From Acetobacter cibinongensis (GTDB lineage: Bacteria > Pseudomonadota > Alphaproteobacteria > Acetobacterales > Acetobacteraceae), in assembly GCF_000963925.1 (NCBI RefSeq), contig NZ_BAMV01000006.1, positions 1 through 64,000 on the forward strand: 64,000 nucleotides of DNA, given 5' to 3'. Position numbers and translations under genes: made by a program. The notes under the pieces are model-generated. The model was not told the DNA's origin. It made no database searches and saw only the letters and a list, made by a program, of their open reading frames with translations. Positions 36,268-43,939 of the stretch are shown here, in pieces (positions within the stretch are counted from its first letter, which is position 1; every line of letters starts with the position of its first letter).

Positions 36268-36566
36268 CAGGGTTTTTGACGGAGTGCCCTTTGCGCAGGG
36301 GCGCTCCGTTTGTTTTTATAGTAAGCCAGAGCCAAAGCGACAGTTACACCCGCAACGGACCCTAATCCCAACCAAAGCAAAATACCCTTTGCCGGGTCAG
36401 AATACAGGCACCAGACAAGTGCCAGCAGCGGCGCGAGTGCGCGTATGCAATGTGCAAGACATGTCTGCGCCTTTGAGAGTGGCATGAGCTTGAGGGAATG
36501 TGTTTGCAAACTGTCATGGCTGACAAAAGTGATGCACCACAAAAAAAAGATCACAAAAGCCATCAT
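36267..36566 (-). CDS. DUF3325-type small membrane protein
   Basis: A 99-residue protein with three hydrophobic segments (MMAFVIFFLWCITFV, CIRALAPLLALVWCLY, GILLWLGLGSVAGVTVALAL) and a basic tail. It overlaps the PepSY gene by 4 bases and is third in DUF3649-PepSY-DUF3325, a set that regularly accompanies siderophore receptors. Role unknown; probably part of the same inner membrane assembly. Confidence 0.82.
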   Translation of the reverse strand: MMAFVIFFLWCITFVSHDSLQTHSLKLMPLSKAQTCLAHCIRALAPLLALVWCLYSDPAKGILLWLGLGSVAGVTVALALAYYKNKRSAPAQRALRQKP

Positions 36567-38071
36567 GACAATTCTGCTCGCTTCATGCGTTTTAGTGCCA
36601 CAAGGGCTATCACACCGGTCAAGAACAGCAGACCATCAACGCTATAATATAAGCTTGGATTATGGTGCCAGTCGTGGCTTTGTCCAGCAGCGTCAAGCAG
36701 AGGTAGGCCTAGGGCAAGAACCAAAACGGCTTGGGTCTGCATGATCCATCCAGACAAAGGCTTTTTGCAGAGCGAAAAACATACACCATGCACAAAAGAC
36801 AGCGCCCAAAGAATGAAAAATACACTGACTTCGCTATGAATGCGGTTAGGGAGTGTGGCAGGCAGCAAACGATTGGCCCAGAAGAAAGCCAAAGTGCTTG
36901 CCGTTAGTCCTGTCACACAACTCATGGTTAGGCCCTCGCCTAACCGGAAGGTCAGCATATCTCCAGATGCGCGGCGCCGTTTTATGAAAAATAAAATAAG
37001 ACCTATTGCCATCATGGCAGTACAGGCAAGGCCAGAGATAAAATACAGCCAGCGCAGCAGGAGGGAGGGGAAGCGGGCATAATGCAGCCCATGCATGAGC
37101 GCCGTGGCTTGTGACGCAGGTTCCCGGTGAATGGTTGTGGAGAGGAAATGCCCATCCGTCCGGCTAAAAACAGCCATGTCACGGTTCATGAAAACGCTGG
37201 CGGTGTCGTTTCCGAAAATACGCACTTCCGTGTCTGAGAAGAGAATAAAACTGCACTCAGGCAAGTTAAGAGCCGTTTTTGCCTGTTCAATAAGTGGCAG
37301 AAGGGGCGGGATGGCAGGCGCAGGCTGTTGTGCTGGTGTTTCATGCGCCCTTCTGCCGTTACCGTTACCCCGTGGATGATCCAGCTCTGTATGCGCTGCT
37401 AGAAAGGGGTGGGGTGGTAATATATTGCGACCCCGTATGACTGCACCTGTATAGGTCATCATAATCAGGAAGGGGAGGAACAGAAGCCCGGTTAACAAAT
37501 GGGCATCCAGCCACGCCCGTGGGCGGGGGCCAAAGGGCCGGAAAAGCACCAGATCGGGCCAGAGAGCGCGAATGTGAATAGCCACCCCAGCCCCAACCGC
37601 AACTAACAGGCACACCGCAAGAATGGTAACAATGGTGGAGCCTATAACCGGCCCGCTTCTGAGCGTGTAATGAAAATCAAAAAAGAACTGTCCGCCCGCA
37701 GTTTGCCGCGCGGGTAGGGCGTCTCCAGTTTTAGGGTCCAGCACGGCGCCAACAAATTGCGCGCCGTCATAATGAATGACCCGTATAAAGGGGTCTCTAA
37801 CAGATGGCAGATTTAAAAAAGCTGAAAACCCTTTTGTTTTTTCAGCCTCCAAGGTTTCAACAGCGTTTTGGAGCGCATGTGCAGTAAGAGCCGGAGGGCC
37901 GGTCAGCACAGCCTCAGGTTGCATCCAGTGTGTTATTTCCGTGTCAAAAACGCTCAGGGTGCCTGTGGCAAAAATAGCAGTCAGAATAAAGCCAGCCAGT
38001 AGCCCTACCCAACTGTGCAGCCAGCCCATATGCACCCGGAACGTCTCACGCTTAGGTTTTTCTCCTGTCAT
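36563..38071 (-). CDS. PepSY-domain inner membrane protein, siderophore-linked
   Basis: A 502-residue PepSY_TM protein with four main membrane helices: near the N-terminus (MGWLHSWVGLLAGFILTAIF), then VIGSTIVTILAVCLLVAVGA, FLPFLIMMTYTGAVI, and a C-terminal bundle. Conserved His in the first helix region (MGWLHSW) could bind heme or iron. Such proteins next to TonB siderophore receptors include periplasmic iron-siderophore reductases (FoxB, FsqA-like), so reduction of ferric siderophore is a likely role. I chose ATG 38071 (MTGEKPKRETF), which overlaps the DUF3649 gene by 4 bases, over a frame to 38134. Confidence 0.92.
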   Translation of the reverse strand: MTGEKPKRETFRVHMGWLHSWVGLLAGFILTAIFATGTLSVFDTEITHWMQPEAVLTGPPALTAHALQNAVETLEAEKTKGFSAFLNLPSVRDPFIRVIHYDGAQFVGAVLDPKTGDALPARQTAGGQFFFDFHYTLRSGPVIGSTIVTILAVCLLVAVGAGVAIHIRALWPDLVLFRPFGPRPRAWLDAHLLTGLLFLPFLIMMTYTGAVIRGRNILPPHPFLAAHTELDHPRGNGNGRRAHETPAQQPAPAIPPLLPLIEQAKTALNLPECSFILFSDTEVRIFGNDTASVFMNRDMAVFSRTDGHFLSTTIHREPASQATALMHGLHYARFPSLLLRWLYFISGLACTAMMAIGLILFFIKRRRASGDMLTFRLGEGLTMSCVTGLTASTLAFFWANRLLPATLPNRIHSEVSVFFILWALSFVHGVCFSLCKKPLSGWIMQTQAVLVLALGLPLLDAAGQSHDWHHNPSLYYSVDGLLFLTGVIALVALKRMKRAELS

Positions 38072-38433
38072 GCCAGCCACCAGCCAGACAGGGTCATGCC
38101 GCCAGCCAGCACGACCAGGCTCCACAGGCCCCATTTATAAGTGCGTGCTCCATACCCCACCAGCAGGAGGAGAGGCAGTAAGGCAACGCCAAACATTTCA
38201 ATGACATTTACCCGCACCCGATTGTCTTCCCCATGCGTGTCCAGAGCAAGGAGTGTGCCATAATGGCATACGGCGTACGCCAGCAGGCTTGCAGCGAGCA
38301 GCCACAAAATCCGTTTATAAACAAGCAGTCGTTTCTGCTGCTGTTTGGTTTTTTGGCCGGGAGACAAAGCCAGGGACGTGAGAAAAGCCATAACCATCCT
38401 GCTAAGGGGTTGTTCTACACCTGTCGAGTGCAT
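38068..38433 (-). CDS. DUF3649-type membrane protein
   Basis: A 121-residue membrane protein with hydrophobic helices (ILWLLAASLLAYAVCHYGTL, MFGVALLPLLLLVGYG, WGLWSLVVLAGGMTLSGWWL). First gene of the operon with PepSY and DUF3325, overlapping PepSY by 4 bases (ATGA), and divergent from a siderophore receptor. This three-gene build is known from proteobacterial iron-uptake loci. The first ATG is 38433; ATG 38397 is an alternative. Confidence 0.82.
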   Translation of the reverse strand: MHSTGVEQPLSRMVMAFLTSLALSPGQKTKQQQKRLLVYKRILWLLAASLLAYAVCHYGTLLALDTHGEDNRVRVNVIEMFGVALLPLLLLVGYGARTYKWGLWSLVVLAGGMTLSGWWLA

Positions 38434-38450
38434 GACCCTTCTATAAGATC

Positions 38451-38486
38451 AATTGATAGTTGCGAATAGCTATTAGTTGCGTATAG
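38451..38486. promoter_or_regulatory. Divergent iron-module operator candidate
   Basis: GTTGCGAATAG (38459-38469) and GTTGCGTATAG (38476-38486) are direct repeats with one mismatch, 17 bases apart. Between them is a perfect palindrome AATAGCTATT (38465-38474). The site lies 17 bases into the 90-base divergent region between the DUF3649 gene and the receptor. The overlapping direct and inverted symmetry is what a Fur-type or RirA/Irr-type operator would show; the binder is inference. Confidence 0.45.
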
Positions 38487-38523
38487 AAGGGCGCAACAGG
38501 ATTTCTTTCCAAGGTTTAAAATT

Positions 38524-40731
38524 ATGTCCCTTCGGCTGGCTACTGCTCGCAGATATCACGCCCGCATGGCTTTGGCTGGGTTGCTTTCCAGTACGGCAGT
38601 GCTGGTGGCTCTGCCAGTTCAGGCGCAAACTCAAACACAGTCCACACAGCAACAGCAGGAGACGTCTGAGGCCAAGCGGGATGAGCAGATTGTGGTGAAA
38701 GCCAAGCGCCGTAACCAGATGGAGGTTATCAGCGGCGGGCAGCTTGGGGCACTGGGCACCAAACGTGGTCTGGATGTGCCGTTTAATATCCGCAGCTACA
38801 CGTCCAGCCTTATCCTGAACCAGCAGTCTCAGACATTGGGGGAGGTTCTGGAGAACGATCCATCCGTAAGAACAACCTACGGTTATGGCAACTTTTCAGA
38901 AATGTTCATCATTCGCGGACTGGTGCTGAATGGGGATGATATTTCCATTAACGGACTGTATGGCATCACACCGCGGCAACTTGTGTCCCCTCAGCTTTAT
39001 GATCAGGTGCAGGTGTTAAACGGGGCCAGTGCGTTCCTCAACGGTGCAGCACCCAGTGGGTCCGCTATTGGCGGGAACATTAATCTGATGTTCAAACATG
39101 CTGAAAACACCCCGCTTACCCGCATAACCGGTGATTACACCAGTAAGGCCCTTGGCGGTGGCGCATTGGATGTGGGGCGCCGTTTTGGGCGTGACAAGGC
39201 TTATGGTCTGCGGTTGAACGTAGCCGGGCGCTCGGGCGAGGACGCTATCGAGCACGAGCGGCGGCATAGTGTGGCGCTGGGTGCAGATTTTGACTGGCAT
39301 AACGAGACCACACGTGTGTCTGTCGATATGAACTTTCAGAATCAGGGTGTAGACTGGGGCCGCCCTGGCGTTTTTCTGGCAAGTGGTGTCACGCAGGTGC
39401 CACGTGCTCCCTCGGCGGGCAAAAATTACGGACAGCCTTGGTCTTACAATGACCTGAACTATATTTTTGGTATGCTCAATGTCGAGCACGATTTATCCAA
39501 GCACGTGACGCTTTATGGTGCTTTTGGTGGATTGGGTAGTAATGAAAAAGGGACGTACTCATCCCTTACAGTCAACAATGCGGCAACGGGTAGTGGCACA
39601 TACGGCAGCATGTATGTGCCCTACGTACAAACCAACGAAAGTACGCGTGCTGGCGTAAGAGCGCATTTTGACACAGGGCCAATTCGGCACGAGGTCAATG
39701 CCGGTGGGTCTGCCCTGTGGTCTGAAACGGATACGGCCTACGCTATGGCGTGGGGCACGTCTGCCACGGGTAATCTGTATCATCCCGTTTATTCCGCGCC
39801 TTTGGTGCAGAATTTTGTTGGCGGCAACACCAGTAATCCAACACGCACTGCCAATACACGCCTTTATAGTCTATTCTTTTCCGATACCATGACGTTCTGG
39901 AAAGATCGTATCGCATTGACGGCAGGGTTCCGTTACCAGAATATGCTGATTAATGGCTATGACTATAACACCACAGCCATGACCAGCCATTATAATCAGG
40001 ATGCCATAACACCTGTGGTGGGTCTTGTTATTCACCCAACCCGTCAGACGTCCCTGTATTTTAACCGTATTGAAGGCCTATCCCAAGCGCCTACGGCCAG
40101 TGGTAACGTCATTAATGTCGGTCAGGTGTTCCCGCCGTATCAGAGCGTGCAATATGAAGTGGGGGCCAAGTATGATGTTGGCCGTTTTAGTACCACACTC
40201 GCCTTTTTTCAGGTTTCGCAGCAAAACAGCTATACGGAGCCTTACGGTAATTCCGGCGCGCTTATATATCGCAATGACGGAATGCAGCGGAACCGCGGTG
40301 CCGAGCTGAGCATTAATGGCCAGATTATACGTGGTTTGCGTTTTAACGGTGGGGCAACGCTGATTGATGCCAACCTGACGCGCACATCAGGGGGCACAAA
40401 CAATGGCCATACAGCTATTGGCGTGCCGAATTATACCATTAACGGTAATCTGGAATATGACCTGCCCTTCCTTAAAGGGGGAACGCTGGTCGGGCGTGTG
40501 GTAAACACGGGTAAGCAGTGGGTTAATACAGCCAACACCGCGCATTTGCCTGTCTGGACCCGGTTTGATCTTGCTGCCCGTTACACATTTGCTGTGCAGC
40601 ATAAACCGATGACACTACGTTTTGGCGTCGATAATCTTGCAAACACACGGTACTGGGCTTCATCTTTTAATGGCTACCTGCTTCAGGGGCAGCCGCGTAC
40701 GTTCAAGTTTTCGGTCTCCGCAGACCTGTAA
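38524..40731 (+). CDS. TonB-dependent siderophore receptor
   Basis: A 735-residue outer membrane receptor. Signal peptide to about 34 (LPVQA), then a Gln/Thr-rich linker and TonB box DEQIVVKA (53-60). The plug includes LGTKRGLDVPFNIRSYTSSL, NDPSVRTTYGYGNFSEMFII and RGLVLNGDDISINGLYG, typical of the siderophore class. The barrel ends FKFSVSADL. A mostly Gln-rich stretch (STQQQQE) follows the signal. It is divergent from the DUF3649-PepSY-DUF3325 operon, so ligand import and cytoplasmic-side reduction are probably coupled. The siderophore is unknown. Confidence 0.95.
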   Translation: MSLRLATARRYHARMALAGLLSSTAVLVALPVQAQTQTQSTQQQQETSEAKRDEQIVVKAKRRNQMEVISGGQLGALGTKRGLDVPFNIRSYTSSLILNQQSQTLGEVLENDPSVRTTYGYGNFSEMFIIRGLVLNGDDISINGLYGITPRQLVSPQLYDQVQVLNGASAFLNGAAPSGSAIGGNINLMFKHAENTPLTRITGDYTSKALGGGALDVGRRFGRDKAYGLRLNVAGRSGEDAIEHERRHSVALGADFDWHNETTRVSVDMNFQNQGVDWGRPGVFLASGVTQVPRAPSAGKNYGQPWSYNDLNYIFGMLNVEHDLSKHVTLYGAFGGLGSNEKGTYSSLTVNNAATGSGTYGSMYVPYVQTNESTRAGVRAHFDTGPIRHEVNAGGSALWSETDTAYAMAWGTSATGNLYHPVYSAPLVQNFVGGNTSNPTRTANTRLYSLFFSDTMTFWKDRIALTAGFRYQNMLINGYDYNTTAMTSHYNQDAITPVVGLVIHPTRQTSLYFNRIEGLSQAPTASGNVINVGQVFPPYQSVQYEVGAKYDVGRFSTTLAFFQVSQQNSYTEPYGNSGALIYRNDGMQRNRGAELSINGQIIRGLRFNGGATLIDANLTRTSGGTNNGHTAIGVPNYTINGNLEYDLPFLKGGTLVGRVVNTGKQWVNTANTAHLPVWTRFDLAARYTFAVQHKPMTLRFGVDNLANTRYWASSFNGYLLQGQPRTFKFSVSADL

Positions 40732-40850
40732 GAATGGGTGCGTAGGGAGGGCTTTTCCCTCTCTCCTTCCGCGTTGTTGTGCTGCGTGGTCATGCGTAAG
40801 ACGGAAGCAGTCTGGAAGATGGGCGGATGCCCCTTTTTCTTCCGTATCTA

Positions 40851-40874
40851 AAGCCACCCTTTGGGTGGCTTTTT
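40851..40874 (+). terminator. Intrinsic terminator after the siderophore receptor
   Basis: AAGCCACCC (40851-40859) and GGGTGGCTT (40863-40871) form a 9-pair stem with a 3-base loop and run into Ts (40870-40874). It lies 120 bases after the stop. Confidence 0.88.
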
Positions 40875-40893
40875 CTGTTTTAGGTAAGAAAAA

Positions 40894-41292
40894 ATGCAGG
40901 AGAACCGATGTGCCACAGCGGAGGAAGTTGCTCTTTTACGGGAGCGTGTTGCGCGGGTGGAAGGGGCGCATGACTATTTGCAAACGGGGCTGGACGCGCT
41001 GCTGCGACAGTTTGCAGATTTGCGGCGTGACCTGACACAGTCCGTTGATGAAAATGCCAGCCGTACACGCCATGAAATTATGGGCAGGGTTGAAGCAATA
41101 GGCCGTATGGCACAGCAGAGAGATACGGCGGTCTCGGACCGTTTGGCCCGTATTGAAGGCGGTATCCGGCTGGCAAATTGGATAACAGCCACGCTCATGA
41201 CCATCGCAACGGCGGTGCTCGGCTGGTCGCAACTGGGGGAAGCCCTGTGGCATTTCCTGATCAGTTTAGTGAACCACCCTGGCGCATTTTAA
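40894..41292 (+). CDS. Coiled-coil protein with C-terminal membrane helix
   Basis: A 132-residue protein I do not recognise. Heptad-rich helices run from about 9 to 60 (EEVALLRERVARVEGAHDYL, LLRQFADLRRDLTQSVDENA). A single membrane helix follows (WITATLMTIATAVLGWSQLG) and then LWHFLISLVN. This build, with the gene placed before a small holin-like gene, recalls phage lysis accessory proteins. It starts 20 bases after a terminator; ATG 40894 has aggagaacc just after it rather than before, so the start is not strongly marked. Confidence 0.7.
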   Translation: MQENRCATAEEVALLRERVARVEGAHDYLQTGLDALLRQFADLRRDLTQSVDENASRTRHEIMGRVEAIGRMAQQRDTAVSDRLARIEGGIRLANWITATLMTIATAVLGWSQLGEALWHFLISLVNHPGAF

Positions 41293-41360
41293 CAGTAAAT
41301 CGCCAAAAACTCCCTCACGCCAAATAAAAACCAAATGTTTTAGTTTGTAAGGATATACCC

Positions 41361-41657
41361 ATGAAGCAAGCGCTTATTACGGGTGGCAAAATAAGTGGCA
41401 TTATTACCCTTGTTCCTCTGCTGCTGGCGCAGGTTCCAGAACCCTGGGATACGCTGGTTTGCACAATTATTATCGTGTGCGGCGCACTGGCTACCGTCAT
41501 TCCCGCGCCGCAGCCTCAATCTGCCTGGTCAGCGCTCTATAAGGGTGTTGCCTTTGTGGGGCTAAATTTTGGATGGGCGGCCAATCATCTGGCCGCTACT
41601 CAGGCACAGACAGCGCCGCACAACACAGAGACCCCTGACGCTGACGGCAAAGTGTAA
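41361..41657 (+). CDS. Small two-helix membrane protein, holin-like
   Basis: A 98-residue protein with hydrophobic helices (ISGIITLVPLLLAQV and LVCTIIIVCGALATVIP), a third weak segment (GVAFVGLNFGWAANHLA) and a polar tail. The size and build fit phage holins or related pore proteins, but no family is recognised. aagga lies 9-10 bases before ATG 41361. It follows the coiled-coil gene by 68 bases and precedes the 40-residue membrane protein. Confidence 0.7.
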   Translation: MKQALITGGKISGIITLVPLLLAQVPEPWDTLVCTIIIVCGALATVIPAPQPQSAWSALYKGVAFVGLNFGWAANHLAATQAQTAPHNTETPDADGKV

Positions 41658-41777
41658 AATTGGATTTGCAAATTTCTGTAAAAATTGAGGGTGTGTCAGG
41701 TCCAGAGATGACATCGGGCGTTATGTCACACTACTGCGTGCAGCACGTTATTTGATGCGAAAGGGCGGGGGCGCTGC

Positions 41778-41802
41778 TTGAGGTGCGGAACATGCACCTC
41801 AA
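41778..41802. promoter_or_regulatory. Inverted repeat before the 40-residue gene
   Basis: TTGAGGTGC (41778-41786) and GCACCTCAA (41794-41802) form a perfect 9-pair arm with a 7-base loop, 40 bases before ATG 41842. No T-run follows, so it could be an operator or mRNA hairpin as well as a weak terminator. Confidence 0.4.
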
Positions 41803-41841
41803 ACGCGCGTTAGACTTTTCATCAGGGAAGGAAGCCAAGAG

Positions 41842-41964
41842 ATGGAAAAACTATCCAAAGACTTTCAGGCACGCCAAAAGCCGGTGGCACATCTTATTGT
41901 TATAGGCAGTGTTATCATGGCGTGGTTTCTCCTTAAGATAGCCGGTCTATTCCGCAAAAAATAG
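41842..41964 (+). CDS. 40-residue single-pass membrane protein
   Basis: A short gene from ATG 41842 to TAG 41962-41964, with ggaagg 11-16 bases upstream. It reads MEKLSKDFQARQKPVAHL, then a membrane helix (IVIGSVIMAWFLLKIAGLF) and a basic end RKK. The charged N-terminus, single helix and positive C-terminus give a clear orientation. It ends just before a strong terminator, which supports it as transcribed. Function unknown; small-membrane-protein regulators and toxins have this shape, but there is no further evidence. Confidence 0.65.
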   Translation: MEKLSKDFQARQKPVAHLIVIGSVIMAWFLLKIAGLFRKK

Positions 41965-42000
41965 CCTCGGTCTTTTTATCAAAGTGCCGGTCTATAGTCA

Positions 42001-42039
42001 GAGCCCGTCAGACATTTTGCGTCTGACGGGCTCTTTTTT
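42001..42039 (+). terminator. Strong intrinsic terminator
   Basis: GAGCCCGTCAGAC (42001-42013) and GTCTGACGGGCTC (42021-42033) form a perfect 13-pair stem, 7-base loop, then six Ts (42034-42039). It ends the small membrane gene cluster. Confidence 0.93.
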
Positions 42040-42249
42040 GTGTTTGTGGCCATTACAGTCAGAGAGCGTGGGCTTTGTTATCTCTCAGGGCTGGAAAGCT
42101 CGGGGGTTGAGCGCTGTTCAGTCTGGTGTGCCACTTGGGTTGATGGATCATGCTTCATCCTGGCCCTACAAAGGCGATTCCTCTTTCGTACCAGAGGGAT
42201 ACGGTCTGTCTCGGTGGGGTTGGGATGGAATGCACAGATGCTGCACTGG

Positions 42250-42296
42250 CTATCCACACGCTTATCCACGTAACCATCCGCAGAATCTGGGGATAA
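42250..42296. other. Cluster of three DnaA-box-like 9-mers
   Basis: CTATCCACA (42250-42258), TTATCCACG (42262-42270) and, on the minus strand, TTATCCCCA (42296-42288) each differ from TTATCCACA by one base. An AT-rich stretch with TTAAACAGTTAAGG follows (about 42298-42340). The gap 42040-42428 (389 bases) otherwise contains only hairpins near its right end and no gene I can support. A replication-origin or DnaA-regulated function is possible; chance cannot be excluded by eye. Confidence 0.4.
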
Positions 42297-42350
42297 CTGT
42301 TAAACAGTTAAGGAGGCTATAAATTGAGTTAAAAAGCCTTGAAACGACAA

Positions 42351-42369
42351 ACACCGCCAGAGGCGGTGT
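42351..42369 (-). terminator. Hairpin downstream of tRNA-Leu
   Basis: ACACCGCC (42351-42358) pairs with GGCGGTGT (42362-42369), loop 3. Read leftward it continues TTTGTCGTTT, a weak T-rich tail, and it lies 60 bases after the tRNA-Leu 3' end. Confidence 0.5.
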
Positions 42370-42407
42370 TGTATAATCGTTTAACTTGTAAGCTAGCTTC
42401 AAACCAG

Positions 42408-42428
42408 AATGTTCTTTAGAAGAACATT
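42408..42428. other. Perfect hairpin touching the tRNA-Leu 3' end
   Basis: AATGTTCTT (42408-42416) and AAGAACATT (42420-42428) pair perfectly across TAG. The last paired base adjoins the tRNA CCA end at 42429, so it would be the first structure in the tRNA trailer and may matter for 3' processing. Confidence 0.5.
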
Positions 42429-42515
42429 TGGTGCCCAGAAGAAGACTCGAACTTCCACAACCTTTCGGTCACAGGTACCTGAAACCTGCGCGTCTACCAA
42501 TTCCGCCATCTGGGC
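42429..42515 (-). tRNA. tRNA-Leu (anticodon CAG)
   Basis: An 87-nt class II tRNA on the minus strand: acceptor GCCCAGA/TCTGGGC, D-arm GGCGGAATTGGTAGACGC, anticodon loop TTCAGGT (anticodon CAG), a long variable arm, T-loop AGTTCGAGTCT, discriminator A and encoded CCA. The 277-base stretch to its right (42516-42792) holds a CAACCCGG/CCGGGTTG hairpin (42524-42545) and TTGACA at 42602-42607 but no gene. Confidence 0.96.
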
Positions 42516-42792
42516 TCAAATGGCAACCCGGAGTGTTCCGGGTTGGTGAAGCGGGGTTTACCCTGACCCGGTGGGGGCGTCAACGGGGAAAATAACTTTT
42601 TTTGACAATTTTGTGTTTTCTGTTGGTCTGGTCGACCGGGCGGGAAAAGCGCACCCTGTTTGAGGTGGGCTGCTCCCGTACAAACGGCCCAGAAAAATAA
42701 AGACTGCATGCAGCGTCTGAGGGAGTGTGGCGTTCACGGTAAAACCCTGTGCCTTCGCAAGGGGCAGGGTGCGAGGCAAACGGAAGAGAAGC

Positions 42793-43746
42793 ATGACCAC
42801 AGGTAAAATTGCGACAGTATTTGGCGGCAACGGTTTTGTGGGCCGCTATGTTGTCCAGAACCTTGCTGAAGCTGGCTATACGGTACGCGTTGCCAGTCGT
42901 CGTCCTGACTTGGCAGCCCAGTTGCGGCCGCTGGGACGGGTGGGGCAGATAGCGCCATTTTATGCGTCTGTGCTGGATGATGAGTCTGTTCGGTTTGTTG
43001 TGCAGGGGGCGGAGACCGTTATCAATCTGGTTGCCGTGCTGGGCTCTTCTGCCCGACAGGGATTGGATGCGGTGAATGTTCAGGGCGCAGAGCGTGTGGC
43101 GCGTATGGCAGCGCAAGCCGGTGTGACACGGTTTGTGCATATGTCCGCGCTTGGTGCTGCGGCCAATGCGCCCTCTGCCTACGCGCGCAGCCGTGCAGCG
43201 GGTGAAGAGGCTGTGACAGGACATTTCCCAACAGCAACCCTCATCCGACCCTCCGTGATTTTCGGGCCTGATGACCGGTTTTTCAATCTATTCGCCACAC
43301 TGGCCCGCTATCTTCCTGTGTTGCCGGTCTATGGAGCCAACACACGGCTTCAGCCTGTTTTTGTGGGCGATGTGGCACAGGTTGTGGCGCGTGCAGGGTG
43401 GGATGCCGCCTTGGCCGGGCAGACGTTCTCATTGGGTGGCCCGGATATTCTGACCATGCGGGAAATTTACCAATGGGTGCTTAAGGCAACGCACCGGAGC
43501 AAGCCCCTGTTTGCGGTGCCGTCAGGGCTGGCAAAATTGCAGGCGGCCTTTTTTGAGCATTTGCCCGGCAAGCTTATCACGCGGGATCAACTCCTTATGC
43601 TCTCCCGGGACAATGTGGTGCCGCCCGGCACTCCCGGTTTTGCTGAACTGGGTATGGTGCCCCGCAGTGTGGAGGAGTGCGTGCCGTTCTATCTGGACAG
43701 ATTCCGGCCGGGCGGAGGGCGTTCAGGAACTGTTGTTATAAAATAA
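42793..43746 (+). CDS. NAD(P)-binding protein, complex I NDUFA9-like
   Basis: A 317-residue atypical short-chain dehydrogenase/epimerase. The Rossmann motif is VFGGNGFVGRYVVQNL (GGNGFVG near residue 10). The VNVQGAERVARMA, HMSALGAA and SAYARSRAAGEEAV blocks, then RPSVIFGPDDRFFN, match the NDUFA9-like subfamily, linked to respiratory complex I assembly and quinone binding. The Tyr-x-x-x-Lys of true epimerases is replaced by YARSR, so catalysis is doubtful. I chose ATG 42793, with ggaagag upstream, over 42727. Confidence 0.92.
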   Translation: MTTGKIATVFGGNGFVGRYVVQNLAEAGYTVRVASRRPDLAAQLRPLGRVGQIAPFYASVLDDESVRFVVQGAETVINLVAVLGSSARQGLDAVNVQGAERVARMAAQAGVTRFVHMSALGAAANAPSAYARSRAAGEEAVTGHFPTATLIRPSVIFGPDDRFFNLFATLARYLPVLPVYGANTRLQPVFVGDVAQVVARAGWDAALAGQTFSLGGPDILTMREIYQWVLKATHRSKPLFAVPSGLAKLQAAFFEHLPGKLITRDQLLMLSRDNVVPPGTPGFAELGMVPRSVEECVPFYLDRFRPGGGRSGTVVIK

Positions 43747-43939
43747 GGGTTTAGAGATAAATTGGTCCGAAATGATACATAATTATCTGAGGGATATTAT
43801 ATTATCCGGCATGAAATTCTGAAAAAATACAGAAAGGACAGCATTGCTGCCTTTTCAAGATGGAAGGCTACGGGCTACCTGATTTCAGCACATTTGGGCG
43901 TGGTCCGTTTGCCATGCCCTTTCGCCGGGAAGAGCCTCC

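Noticed and set aside
41984-42322. A 112-codon frame starting before the terminator and covering the DnaA-like sites
   Set aside because: It begins upstream of the strong hairpin, lacks an RBS and reads as Trp/Ser/Pro-rich sequence without motifs.
42524-42545. A CAACCCGG/CCGGGTTG hairpin right of tRNA-Leu
   Set aside because: It lies upstream of the tRNA on the minus strand and has no T-run; it may be chance and is not called as a terminator.
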